A stretch of 39,369 bases of DNA from Conidiobolus incongruus B7586 (Eukaryota > Entomophthoromycota > Entomophthoromycetes > Entomophthorales > Conidiobolaceae): NCBI GenBank assembly GCA_000697335.1, contig JNEM01015401.1:1-39369 (forward strand), read 5' to 3'. The notes below the pieces were generated by a model. It was given only the letters and a program-made list of their open reading frames with translations. It had not been told where the DNA came from and searched no databases. Both the position numbers and the translations under genes were made by a program. How positions within the stretch are numbered: position 1 is the stretch's first letter; each line of letters begins with the position of its first letter. Positions 1-11,522 of this stretch are shown in pieces.

Positions 1-285
1 GGTGTCGTCGCTCGTGTCGACATTGGTCAAATTATCTTGTCCGTCCGTACCAAAGACGCCAACAAGGCCGTTGTCGTCGAAGGTCTCCGTCGTTGTAAAT
101 ACAAGTTCCCCGGTCAACAAAAGATCGTTATCTCCAAGAAGTGGGGTTTCACCAAGCTCGACCGTGCCGACTACATTGCTGCCCGTCAAGCCGGACGTCT
201 TCAACCCGATGGTTCTCACGTCAAGTACTTGGGTGAATCCGGTCCCTTGGATAACTACTTGAGACGTCTTGAAGCTTCTGCCTAA
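1..285 (+). CDS. RPL10: Ribosomal protein L10 (uL16), C-terminal part
   Basis: Large-subunit ribosomal protein uL16, which sits near the peptidyl-transferase centre and joins pre-60S particles late. The frame is open from base 1 and gives 94 residues to a TAA at 283-285. The start of the gene lies outside the window. Family signatures are visible: [18 protein letters not shown], then [10 protein letters not shown], then the hallmark [12 protein letters not shown], and a C-terminal [16 protein letters not shown] stretch. No intron is seen in this part. Codons are rich in C-ending forms (CGT, GTC, AAG, ACC), unlike the A/T-ending codons of most neighbours, as expected for a very highly expressed gene. 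An 82-residue reading from an internal ATG at 37 is only a piece of this protein. Confidence 0.97.
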   Translation, partial: GVVARVDIGQIILSVRTKDANKAVVVEGLRRCKYKFPGQQKIVISKKWGFTKLDRADYIAARQAGRLQPDGSHVKYLGESGPLDNYLRRLEASA

Positions 286-1130
286 GTTAATCATTAAACA
301 TGACTATATTGTGGTTAAAAATCAGTACTTTGTATTTTCCACTTTATTTAATTCTTACCATGATAAACGATTTCATTCGAATTTATATTTCTTACTTTTA
401 TATTAATCATAAATATATTCATACAAGTTTTATATTGAATTCATTCTATTTACATTTAATGAATCTGATAACTCATTTATATTATATCATTTCATTATCC
501 ACCAATATTATGATTTCATTTTAATCCAATAGATCTTTGTAATATTTAAGTCAATTGTATTTTAATTATTGATTAAAATGATATTATCTCTGTCAAATAT
601 TTGAAGAATTGAAGTCAAAAAATTGAATTTTCAAAATTTTAAGACGATTTTATTTAAAAATAATCGAGTAATCGATTAAATTTAAATGGTATGTTATTTC
701 TGACAATGTAATTGTTATATTAAAGGGATATAAGAAAATTTATATTTTCTGAATACTTTATAATATATTATTAACATTAAATACAAAATTTCTCAGTTTA
801 AATCTCCAAACAATTTGAAAAAGAAATAGTATTTCACATTGAGATATTTGATAATATTTAATATATTTATTCTATAAAAATATTGAATGTTAAAATATTA
901 ATAACCTATATAAATAATGTAATTAAATTATTAAAATAATTTAAATTTTCATCTAAATGAAAATGAATATTTGAAAATAAATAAGGTTATTTTGATAATT
1001 GTTAATAATAAAATATATTTAAAGTTTTAATAAGTGATCTCAACATCCATTTCAATTGTAGTTTAAATTTTAATCAATTGATAATTAAGATATAAACCAT
1101 GTATTAATGTATAGTGTATTTTGTCATTTG
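286..1130. other. AT-rich intergenic region between convergent RPL10 and WD40 genes
   Basis: About 845 bases holding the 3' flanks of two convergent genes. Composition is very AT-rich with many short A and T runs. A 74-codon frame at 300-524 starts 15 bases after the RPL10 stop, is made almost only of I, L, Y, S, F and N, and resembles no family, so I read it as chance. No RNA gene or repeat is seen. Confidence 0.6.
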
Positions 1131-2497
1131 TTACATGGATGGTGGTGTTACATATTCGGGAGTTAATCCAACCAAATAAATAGCTGTCTTATACTTATTA
1201 CTAGTATCTGGTTGACCCTATACAAATTAAATTATTAATGATAGAAAATTAATATAATCAAATAGCATACATCTGTAAAATCATTTGAAGTAGCAATTGC
1301 TATTGAATTGCCACTTGGGTGATAATCCACGCTAACTACTGGACTGTTCAGGGTAGTGATCATCGAAATAGGGTTCTGAGTTGCCATATCCCAAGTGCGA
1401 ACACTACCTTCACCACCAGCGGTTGTCAAACAACCTGTCTGTGGGTGAAAAGCAAGATCATGAACTGGATATAATTCATTATTAAGTTTATGGCAAGCAA
1501 AGGCAAATGATAATTGAGGAGGAATGCTATAAAAAATAAATAAATACAATTATATTATTAATGTCTTCATTATTACCTATCATAGTTATCTTCAAAATAA
1601 TGAATTGCAACTCTGCTTTCAACTGAACTTATGGCATAGCCAGATAGATTTGGTAATAATGAAATACATCTGGTTTGAAATTTTAATTGATTCCTTTCGC
1701 TCTACATATCTTTGTCAACTAATTATTGATAAATGAATATTGTGATATTTACTTTAGCAATAGTTGTTGGATTATCAGTTCTGATGAGAGATACTGATCT
1801 TCCAGCGGTTGCTACAATTAGATGGTTATTCTTATAGTCCATCGAATAACAACGTTCAGGTAATTGTAATTGGGCGGTTGGTGCATTAGCAGTGGGAGTT
1901 CTAATATCCCAATACTATTTTTATAAATCAATGACTAGGTTGGATACAAATGAAGAATCAAATGATTACCTTAAGAGTTTTATCCCAGCTACCTGTAGCA
2001 ATTAAATTTTCATTAATCCAAGCAACTCCTTTGATTCCTTTTTCATGGTTAGCAATTTGAGCAGTTTGTTGAGAGTTACAGTCGTATAAAATTCCTTTTC
2101 CATCTGCCGTGCCTGAGAATATCTTCGAACTGTCCTGAATACATTATATTTAATTAAATGAGTGAGTGATTATATAAATAAATTTACTTGATTCCATTTG
2201 GAGGTTAATACGGGTTTACCCAGATCAAATGATGTCAATGGACTAGCTGATAAATTTTGACCAAGTTGATATATATAAACCTAAATTAATCAATATAATT
2301 AAAATCAATATATATTAAATACTATAAAAATACTTTTTTATCCCAAGAATTTGCTAATAAAAAATTTCCATTTGGACTATGTTGAATATTTGATATAGAA
2401 TCAGTTGGAGGATTTCCTAACTTTAAAATAAAATTTTAAAAAATAAATTCAATAGATGATTTTATTAATTTACTTCAATAGGGTTTAATTGTGACAT
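1131..2497 (-). CDS. WD40 protein of the RAE1/BUB3 family (diverged paralogue of the RAE1 gene at 8335-9692)
   Basis: Seven-bladed WD40 propeller of the group that binds GLEBS motifs (Rae1/Gle2 in mRNA export, Bub3 in the spindle checkpoint). Eight exons: 2474-2497, 2334-2420, 2188-2280, 1970-2134, 1753-1914, 1577-1701, 1271-1526, 1131-1217; all introns are GT-AG and the joined frame is 332 residues, the usual length. Visible family blocks are NPPTDSISNIQHSPNGNFLL, IATGSWDKTLKYWDIRTP, LQLPERCYSMD, LKFQTRCISLLPN, SSVESRVAIHYFE and FACHKLNNELYPVHDLAFHP. TGSWDKTLKYWD and LQLPERCY read like Rae1, while the KFQTRCI...SSVESRVAI stretch could be either. The C-terminus lacks the Rae1 SYDW and the basic KPKNK-type tail. 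Intron positions match the RAE1 gene downstream exactly. I favour a diverged Rae1 duplicate; true Bub3 remains possible. Confidence 0.85.
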
Positions 2498-3167
2498 AGT
2501 TTAATTATTATTAATTATAATTTTTAAATTTAATATTTTAATATTAAATTCTTTATATAACAAATCTGTATCACCAGACTATATATTAAATAAATTATTG
2601 TTAAACTTATGGGACTATGAAATTTTTGAAATTTTCTATTTTAAAATATATAGTTAATTTTACAAATATATTTGACCCAAAGAATTTATCAAAATATTTA
2701 TACCAATATCAATAATCTTTTTAATGTATTGATATTCTGTAAAATTTGCTGAATATGACGTAATCAATGAATATGATTTTTAAAATAATGAAAATTTACA
2801 TTGGTCAATAGGTTCATATTAATTGCATTTAAAGAATAATCTGACAAGGAAAATGAAGGATCAATAGACTCTTTATATTTCAATCCTTTTTATTATAAAG
2901 ATTAACCAGTAGTCATTTAAAATATTTCAATTTACATATATTGATTTTAATTTGTGTGATATTGAATTCATAAAATTGTTTTTGTTTTGAATCCCTTCTT
3001 TCAAAGAATGGATAATAATGATCTATACAGTAATAATTAAATATATAAATGCAATATGGGGCGAATATTACATTTAATCGTTGTTAATTTGGTATTATTA
3101 AATATTTAATTAGAATTAATTTGTTTTAGTATTATTGTTGATTGGAATGAAAGTGAGCTGAATTATT
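2498..3167. other. Divergent intergenic region
   Basis: 670 bases between the starts of the WD40 gene (-) and the zinc-finger gene (+), so it must carry both promoters. It is AT-rich with no further gene. No convincing TATA or CCAAT element could be assigned to either side. Confidence 0.5.
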
Positions 3168-3572
3168 ATGAATGTTAAAGAAAACGATTATTCTAATTAT
3201 AAGAATGTGAATCCTGGCTCTTATAATCCTATGTTAACTATTCCTTCAATTAATCCCTCCCAAGTATTCCTCCCATTTCCTCCTAGACATACCTTTCATT
3301 TGCCCAGTTGTCCCCTTTATTACATACACCGACCCTCTAGACAAACTCAAACAATCAATTACCAACCACATGCTGATCCATTTACTCATAGATACCATTG
3401 TAGATATCCCAAGTGTAATAAGCATTACAAGAGGGTAGAGCATTTAAAGAGACACATCAAATCCACCCATTTATTAACTATACCTTTTGTTTGCCCCATT
3501 CCAAACTGCGGAAGGTTATTTACTAGAAAAGATAATTTAAAACAGCATATCAAACGCCATTCTAAGAAATAA
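3168..3572 (+). CDS. Short C2H2 zinc-finger protein, two C-terminal fingers
   Basis: Single-exon frame of 134 residues. The first ~70 residues are rich in Pro, Asn, Ser and His and look disordered. Two tandem C2H2 fingers follow: finger 1 has C78, C83, H96 and H101 (Cx4C-x12-Hx4H) and finger 2 has C109, C114, H127 and H131 (Cx4C-x12-Hx3H), with the protein ending four residues later. The helices read RVEHLKRH and RKDNLKQH, close to the RPEHLKRH / RSDNLAQH helices of Msn2-type and related fungal regulators that bind short C/G-rich sites. A nuclear DNA-binding regulator is therefore likely, but target and pathway cannot be read from sequence. An upstream exon cannot be excluded; the ATG used is the first in frame, just after a string of stops. 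Confidence 0.8.
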   Translation: MNVKENDYSNYKNVNPGSYNPMLTIPSINPSQVFLPFPPRHTFHLPSCPLYYIHRPSRQTQTINYQPHADPFTHRYHCRYPKCNKHYKRVEHLKRHIKSTHLLTIPFVCPIPNCGRLFTRKDNLKQHIKRHSKK

Positions 3573-4444
3573 ATATCTTTCACTATTCTCTATAAACTCA
3601 ATCATTTATATATTGTTCCTAAATCAATATGATTAAATAATTTTTGTACTATATACTTGGATCATATAGTGAACCTTTATAATCTATTTGATTAATTTTT
3701 GAAAATACCTGTTAATATTCATTAGATGTGGAAAAATTTAGCCAACAAAATTTAAATTTATTTTATGAATTATATTTTTTTATCCAATAATTGGATATTA
3801 CCATTTTATAAATTAACTATTATTATATGTTATACTTGAAAAAATAACTTTAATTAATATACATTAAAAAACCATATTTTCTATTTTAGAATTTGAATAA
3901 ATATCAATAATATGAAAATCATAATCTTATATATTATACATAAATCAATATACAAACAATTAACTGTAAATACATGTAAAGTTATACTTCAATAAATAAA
4001 TTCAGGAAAGTATTTCATTTTATTAAAGCTAATACTTAAAAATAATATATTTCGAAATTATTTATTGTGTGGATTGAATCACATGATTTATGTATATTTG
4101 TGGTTAAAATTGAAAAAAAATCCTATATTCTAAAATTCAATTGAGAATACTATTCTGATAAAGTGCATTTAACAAAAATATTTATATTATTAATATTTTT
4201 AATGTGATCTTTTGAATTATCATTCGTACTTGATGATATAAAATAAACACCTTATATTATTTCTATAATAGCATATATAGTTAAATTATAATGTGAAATT
4301 TTTATTAATCAAAATTAAAAAAGAAAGGATAAATTATACACAAAATCATGGGACTGTTATCATTTCGATGATTGGCTAGTTGGAATTTAATGGATGTGAT
4401 GTTTGAAGATTTGAAGTGGTTCAATTAATAGGACTGATGTATAA
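3573..4444. other. AT-rich intergenic region upstream of MCC beta
   Basis: About 870 bases, very AT-rich. A 17-base hairpin TATCCAA-TAA-TTGGATA lies at about 3781-3797. No gene or RNA is supported. Confidence 0.5.
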
Positions 4445-5160
4445 ATGGGTGATGGATTCCAATTTAGAACAGAGATCACTGTTGAATTATTGAATATGTT
4501 TAGACTAATTCAATCTAAATCATTATTAAAGTTGGGATCTAAACCTACTTCCAACCTTTTAAGAGTTTATCAAAGACAATTTCATCACTTGCAAGATAGA
4601 AGTATTTTACCCAATAATGTTGATACTTCCAGTCCCCAATTCTTGGAAAATCAGGAAAGGATGAATGCTTTAGTAAAGGACCTGGAATCTTTATGCGATA
4701 AGATTAGCTTAGGTAGGTATCTAATATTGATAATACTTATTATCGTTGCTTATTCAGGTTAATTATCAGGCGGTAGTGAATCTGCTCGTAAACGCCATTT
4801 AAGTCGTGGAAAGTTACTTCCCAGAGACAGGTAACCAGAACATTATTATTCATCAGTTTACAAATATTGTGGTATTATATCTCAATTACCATAGTATTAT
4901 TTATTTATATAAACTCAATTTTATAACTAAAAACTAATAAATATAAATTTAATTTTTTTAGAATTAATCGTTTACTCGATAACAAGTAAGTAAATATGTT
5001 TAAAACTATTGATTTTAGTTAAAACTATTTCATAGCTCTCCGTTTTTAGAATTGTCTCAGTTAGCTGGTTATAAACTCTATGATGACGAAGTACCTTGTG
5101 GTGGTATTATTACTGGTATTGGTAGAGTTAATGGGTAAGTTTTTCACAGTAAAGCTTTGG

Positions 5161-5195
<35 letters not shown>

Positions 5196-6980
5196 TTGGT
5201 TATTTTAGGATTGAATGCATGGTTTTTGCTAATGATCCAACTGTCAAGGTAATTTTATATCATCAGTTAATAATTATATTATTCAATCTAATCAAATAAT
5301 ATCATTTAGGGTGGTACTTACTATCCTATCACTGGTGAATATTTTTAACAGATATATTTAGGATTAGCAGTACTAATAATATTTGTTTAGTTAAAAAACA
5401 ACTTAGAGCTCAAGAAATTGCTGAACAAAATAGACTCCCTTGTATTTATTTAGGTAGATTTATTGATTATTACATCCTTTTTAGTAAATAATACTAAATA
5501 TTATTAGTTGATTCTGGAGGTGCTTTTCTTCCCCTCCAATCTGATGTTTTCCCTGACAGAGATCACTTCGGACGTAATTTCTTTAATCAAGCAAATATGT
5601 CCTCTAAAGGAATCCCTCAGATTGCTGTAGTAATGGGATCTTGTACCGCCGGTGGTGCTTATATCCCCGCTATGGCTGACGAAAGTATTATTGTTGGTAA
5701 ACAGGGTACCATTTTCTTGGGTGGTCCTCCATTGGTTAAGGCTGCCACTGGTGAAGTGATCTCTGCTGAAGATTTAGGCGGGGGTGATCTTCACTGTAAG
5801 TCTTAATAACATCGTCCATTGTTAACGAGTTGAAATTAATCATTTTAATTTTAGGCAGAACTTCTGGTGTTACTGATCATTATGCTCAGGATGATGAGCA
5901 CGCTTTATCCATTGCTCGTAGAGTTGTTGCCAATTTAAATTATAAGAAATCTCACAATGTAAATATGCTTTTTATTATACACAAATGAATTCTGATCTAA
6001 TATTCAATATTCATAGGTTACAGTTGAAGTTCCACGTGAGCCCTTATACTCAGCTGAAGAATTGGGTGGTATCGTAGGTGATAACTTACGCAAATCTTTC
6101 AATGTTAAGGATGTCATTGCTCGTATTGTTGATGGTAGTGAATTCAGTGAATTTAAGGAATTATATGGTACCACTTTGGTTACTGGTTTTGCTAGAATCC
6201 ACGGTTATCCAGTCGGTATTGTTGCCAACAATGGTGTCTTATTCTCTGAGTCTGCTATGAAAGGAGCCCACTTTATTCAACTCTGCTCTCAAAGAAATAT
6301 TCCTCTTGTGTTCTTACAAAACATCACTGGTTTTATGGTTGGTAGTTCTGCTGAAGCTGGTGGTATTGCTAAACATGGTGCTAAGATGGTTACCGCTGTT
6401 TCTTGTGCTAGAGTTCCCAAGTTTACTGTTTTAATTGGAGGTTCATTTGGTGCTGGTAACTACGGTATGTGTGGTAGATCTTACAGGTAAACATCAAATC
6501 AAAGTTATTGGTTTTTTCTTATATTAATGAATTTATGATTTCACATATAATAGTCCTAGATTCTTATGGATGTGGCCCGTAAGTTTTTATAATCACTGAC
6601 TAATTTGACTATATAACTCAGTTATTTGAATATAGAATGCCCGTATCTCCGTTATGGGCGGAGAACAAGCTGCAGGAGTATTAGCTCAAGTCAAGCGTGA
6701 CGGTATGGAAAAGAAGGGTCAACAAGTAAATATTTAATTCGAGCTTTGTGAATTTGTATTAACTCTCTTTTAGTGGTCCCCTGAAGAGGAAGCCGAATTC
6801 AAACGTCCCATCCAAGATCTTTATGAGAAAGAAGGACATCCTTATTTTGCTTCTGCCCGTTTATGGGACGATGGTGTTATCCGCCCTCAAGACACCCGTA
6901 AGGTGTTGGGCTTGGGATTGTCCGCTGCTCTTAATGGACCTCAAGATTTACCTAATCAATATGGTGTATTCCGTATGTAA
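4445..6980 (+). CDS. MCCB: Methylcrotonyl-CoA carboxylase beta subunit, mitochondrial
   Basis: Non-biotin carboxyltransferase subunit of 3-methylcrotonyl-CoA carboxylase, a leucine-degradation enzyme in the mitochondrial matrix. Thirteen exons: 4445-4712, 4770-4830, 4962-4985, 5036-5134, 5209-5248, 5310-5334, 5391-5453, 5508-5795, 5855-5958, 6017-6486, 6554-6578, 6636-6725, 6774-6980. The joined frame is 587 residues (human about 563). Hallmarks in order: [130 protein letters not shown] and a final YGVFRM, like human FGIFRM. The ATG at 4496 ([12 protein letters not shown]...) would give a more typical mitochondrial presequence than the one at 4445, so the true start may be 17 codons later. 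Several exons are only 24-25 nt. The biotin-carrying alpha partner is not in the window. Confidence 0.97.
5165..5192. repeat. (AT)14 microsatellite inside MCCB intron 4
   Basis: 28 bases of perfect AT dinucleotide filling much of the 74-nt intron 5135-5208, ending 15 bases before its acceptor. It is expected to vary in length between strains. Confidence 0.95.
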
Positions 6981-8334
6981 ATGTTATCCTATTTGATCAT
7001 TCATTAATAATACTGTCTACCAATTAATAAATTCATTTTCAAAATATTTTTTAATATCTAATTTCACTATACAGTTATATAAATTTAAATCTTATCTTGA
7101 CTAAATTATAACATGCTGAAATAACAAATCAATAACTAGAATACAAAGTTAATTCAACAATTTATATCTAAGAAAATAAAAAATTAGATATATTGATTAA
7201 TATATTTTTTATTTCAAATCATCGATCTTATGGATGATATTAATTAAGATGTAGTAATAGTAATTTATTTAAATAATGTTAGCCTTTGAAATTATAATCA
7301 TAATTCAAATTTAATATAAATAGATCAATGATTGTATATTTTATTTTTTAAATCTAATAGCTGCCAAAATAAATTTTCTAAGGGCTTGCTGTATTATATT
7401 ATTCTGATGGCATTAATAATCTTAGTATGAATCATTTCATCTTCAAAATATTGAGTTTATGATTTTCATCATCATATTGATATTATTAATTTAATAAGGT
7501 ACATTATTAATCATTAATGAATAATATATCAGTGGTTCTTTAATCAAATATCAAAATAATAATATTTTTATACCAAAAATATTATCAAAATGCTTAAAAT
7601 TATTTTACTGATAAATTTTTATCATGATCACAATTAAATCAATACGATTTAAAATTCGGGTTACAATGTATTGATATTTGATATTAGATATTATACATAA
7701 ATAAATTATATTTACCAAATAATATCGATATAATTTGATTTTTATGCTGAAAATTGATTTGAAAGTTCATGGATTAATAGTAAATATTAATATTATTCAT
7801 TTAAATATTTATCATTAAATACACTTTAAAGATATTAATTATAGATTTATCTTGGAGTATAATTTTTATAAAATAGAAATACTAGAATAAATTTAGGCTT
7901 ATTATATTATGGCTCTTCAAATATTTAATATATACTATGAATAATATTGAAAAGATTTTTGGAAAATATTATTAAGGATAAAATTGATATGATCCGTTGT
8001 GAATGAATTTGAGAATAGATCAAATTGAAACTAGAAATTAAAAACTAATTTTAAACAGTATATTAAATAATTATTTAAGCTAACATTGAATTAGTATAAA
8101 ATTATATGGTTAATAATGAAGTTGAAATATATATATATATATGTAACAAAACTATGAAAAAGAAAAACCATAAATAAATAGTAGTGTATATTGTATTAAG
8201 AGGTAATGAAAATGTTTATTATAATTTAAAGATATTCAAATGAATATGCTAATTCATCACGATTTGTGGGAGAAAAATGAGATAATTGGTACAAAATAAT
8301 GGAAAAAGTATTAAGAATCTGATTAATCAAGTCA
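6981..8334. other. AT-rich region between convergent MCCB and RAE1
   Basis: 1.35 kb containing only the 3' flanks of two convergent genes. It is very AT-rich with many stops in all frames. A short (AT)8 run lies at 8127-8142. No gene, RNA or larger repeat was recognised. Confidence 0.55.
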
Positions 8335-9692
8335 TTAATTCTTATTTTTAGGTTTGACGTCTTCATCCTTAGTTTTGTAGATAAGAATGGCAGGTTTTTT
8401 AGAAATAGCTGGTGTTTGTCCCTATAAAAAGTTAGTATCCTTAAAATATTTATATTAATATCATTAATATTTACTCTGTGCCAATCGTAAGAGCAAGCAT
8501 AAGCGAATAAAGATCCATCGGCATTGAAAGCGTGACTGACAATGGGTCCATGGTTGGTCACTGGCCAAGATTTAACTCTTTGCCTTGAATCAGGGTCCCA
8601 GATAAAGCATTGGCCATCGCTTCCTCCAGAGACCAAAGTATGGTAAGTAGGATGAAATCCAACTGTATTAACAGAGTAGACCTTATTTCCTTCACGATGA
8701 CATTTGAATCCAAAGTGTTCACCACTAGTGGGGCTAAAAAAATTAATTAGTTAAAATTATGATGATGATATTTAAAAATATTACAATGGTGGGAAATAGT
8801 GCATGACAACACGTCCTTCAATTGTAGCAACCGCAAATCCTCTTCCACTTGGATAAACTGCGACATCTCTAATTTGATAATTTGTTGTGGAGAGATTTTG
8901 CTAAAAAGCTGTTAGTATAAGCCTTATGAAAATGTTAGAAATACTTAATTACCTTGATAATAGTTGTTGGTTGATTAACATTAATAGTTGTTAAATTTCT
9001 ATCAGCAGTTGCAGCTACAAGGTAACCACCACCAAATCCCATAGCATAAACCCTTTCAGGCATATTGACTACACCAACAGGCTGAGGAGAACGAAGATCC
9101 CAGTACTAAATATGAATGAGTGAATATACAAAAATAATTGAAAAATAGACTGTACCTTAATAGTTTTATCCCAACTTCCTGTAGCTAAAATGTTGGGAGC
9201 TACCCATTCTAATCCTTGAATCCCTGATTCATGCATGCCAACGTCGATACTTTGATTGCTATTGATATCATAAAGTCGGGCCATACGATCAACACCACAT
9301 GTGGCAACTTTAGTACCATCCTATAGATTGAAAAATAAATATTTAAGTTTAATTAATATGAATTTTGAGCATACTGAAGTCCAACGACATTGTAAAAGAG
9401 GTAAAGGGTATTCAAATTTGACTTTGGCAATACTGGCAGCAGTATTACTGTTTACTTCATAAAAACGAATCTATAATAAGAAAAGTTAATGGAAATCAAT
9501 ATCAATATATATTTTTAATTACCGATCCATCCCAAGCGGTAACCGCTAAATGGTTGGAAGTAGGGGAGAATCTGATACATGAAATAGAGTCAGGAGATAA
9601 GTCAGGAACCTAAAAGAAAATGTTAAATCAATGAGGTAAGCAATAAAGATAAAAAAATTTACCTCGGAAGCTTTTTCGAAAGGTTTATACAT
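8335..9692 (-). CDS. RAE1: mRNA export factor RAE1/GLE2 (WD40)
   Basis: WD40 propeller that docks on the GLEBS motif of Nup98-type nucleoporins and takes part in mRNA export at the nuclear pore. Eight exons: 9663-9692, 9523-9609, 9375-9470, 9156-9320, 8953-9105, 8785-8900, 8475-8733, 8335-8421, joined to 330 residues. Diagnostic blocks: SPDSISCIRFSPTSNHL, DGTKVATCGVDRMARLYD, ATGSWDKTIKYWDLRSPQP, MPERVYAMGF, ATIEGRVVMHYF, FGFKCHRE, SLFAYACSYDWHRG (the Rae1 SYDW-x-x-G signature) and a basic tail ending VKPKNKN. The usual FG/Gly-rich N-terminal extension is absent; the chosen ATG at 9692 gives only ten residues before the first intron. Gene architecture is the same as in the WD40 gene at 1131-2497. 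Confidence 0.93.
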
Positions 9693-11460
9693 TATTAAAT
9701 GACTTTAAACCCAAATAAAAAGAATGATATATTATTAATATTTTTTAATAAGGAATGCCTTTTTATTAAAGTGATTTTTTTTGGATTTTTATATTATATA
9801 TTGATAATTTTTATTAATAATATATTGACACATCATATCTATTTAGTTATAAACTTTTTATTTGAATAATTTTTATGGGATTTGTTAAAAACAAAATATC
9901 TCATATTTCATAAAATGTCTGAGTTGAGGTAATAGAATAATAGATATTAAGAATTATCTATGATTCTACTAAATTAGATATATTTATGAATTGTGATTGA
10001 TTAATAATTATATTATTCATTAAGATCTAAATTATTCAATTTTTGAATGAATATACAATAATTCTGACACAAAACGACTATCTCATAATTAATTGTTATT
10101 GGATATTTAATATTAATATTATTAATTATATTTAATTAATATCATTGCAACCTTCATATTTTTAATAAAAAATCCTTTGATTATCTTATATGAATTTCTT
10201 TGTTCAAAAATTTCTTATTGCTTATTTTCAAAGTTGAATTTTATGAAATTTTAAATTTAACATAATCAAACTGAATTAATAATCTTGTAAAAGACAATGA
10301 AAGCGACAACATATACAATAGTTAATGAAAAATGGTTCTTATTATTGATCATATATTGACATATATTCAAATTTGGTTTAAAAAACCAGAATTTCATTCA
10401 ATGAATGACTTTATTGAGAATTGATCTCTATCTATTTTTAAATAGTCTATTATAACTCAATTTAATCAAAGATTTTCAAGTAATGGTTAATTCATAATTT
10501 ATTATCAATAAGAGCGTTGTTAAACTAAAATACACTTCGGTTTTAGTTACTATTGATATTAGAAAAATAATTTAGTCTTATACTATACAATAGTATATTG
10601 TCGATTATATCAGATAATAAATCGCTTCGAAATTATTAAAATCTAATTATATAAATAATTTGAAAGAATTTAATATATCATGAATAAATTTGATTATAAA
10701 AGTGATTAAATATACAATATTACGGTTTTAAAGTCTATATTTATATTATATTCTAATGTATGTGTTAGAATTGGGATTGTATAGATTAAATATAATAAAG
10801 AGCAATCATACTATGATATGTTTTAAATTTTATATTCTGTATTCAGTTTAATATTAATCAATACTTTGAAAATAATATATTCATTTTAAGCGGTATTGAT
10901 AATCTATTTATAAAAAAACAATAATGGATATTAGTTGATACTAATAATATTGAGTTTATCACTTAATACTGATAAAGGAGTTCAACTGTATATATATTGT
11001 CTATTTTTTCTGTTATATTAAAAGTATTATTTATAGTTTAATAAACCAAAATTTCAATTTAAGTCCATGCGTTATTAATTAGCAAACGCCGATTATGATG
11101 GTAAAGTCAGTAATCAACTTAACAGGGGCATTTATATATATAATGATATTTATTATTGCAATTGTAGTTGATATTGGTTCTAATGAATCAATATACTGAA
11201 ATCTATTATAATTTGTAAAAAAATTACAATTTAACAAAAAGGATATAAAACTGTTGATATTACTATAAAAAATCATAAATTTCAATGCACTGTATTGAAA
11301 TATTCTTCATCGATAGATTCTATTTAAATATAAAATATATTTAATTTTATATAATAAGACATATTGTGTTTTAAATAATCATTCAAATGTTACCAATTTT
11401 ATTGAAATCAAATTTGAATCCCATAAATTTTTATTTGTTTAATTTGGTAACATATTATTT
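9693..11460. other. AT-rich intergenic region
   Basis: 1.8 kb between the divergent starts of RAE1 (-) and RPL32 (+). Apart from the RPL32-proximal promoter it shows only AT-rich DNA with stops in all frames. A 68-codon reverse frame at 11079-11285 is made of I, N, F, S and Y and is taken as chance. Confidence 0.5.
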
Positions 11461-11463
11461 TGG

Positions 11464-11495
11464 TATAAAATTTTAAAGAGTTCTCTTCAACCAAT
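11464..11495 (+). promoter_or_regulatory. Probable core promoter of RPL32
   Basis: A TATAAAA at 11464-11470 lies 53 bases before the RPL32 ATG, and a CCAAT at 11491-11495 lies in a less AT-rich patch just before the start. Both are common words in such AT-rich DNA, so the assignment rests on position next to a highly expressed gene. The CCAAT is downstream of the TATA and could simply be 5' leader. Confidence 0.35.
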
Positions 11496-11522
11496 AGGCC
11501 TGATTCGATAATAATCTTCAAC

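Noticed and set aside
300-524. 74-codon + frame after RPL10
   Set aside because: Composition is only I, L, Y, S, N, F and H, as expected by chance in AT-rich DNA, and it lies in the RPL10 3' flank.
1131-2497. Calling the left WD40 gene simply BUB3
   Set aside because: KFQTRCI and the short C-terminus fit Bub3, but LQLPERCY, TGSWDKTLKYWD and full intron sharing with the RAE1 gene fit a Rae1 duplicate as well or better. The symbol is left blank.
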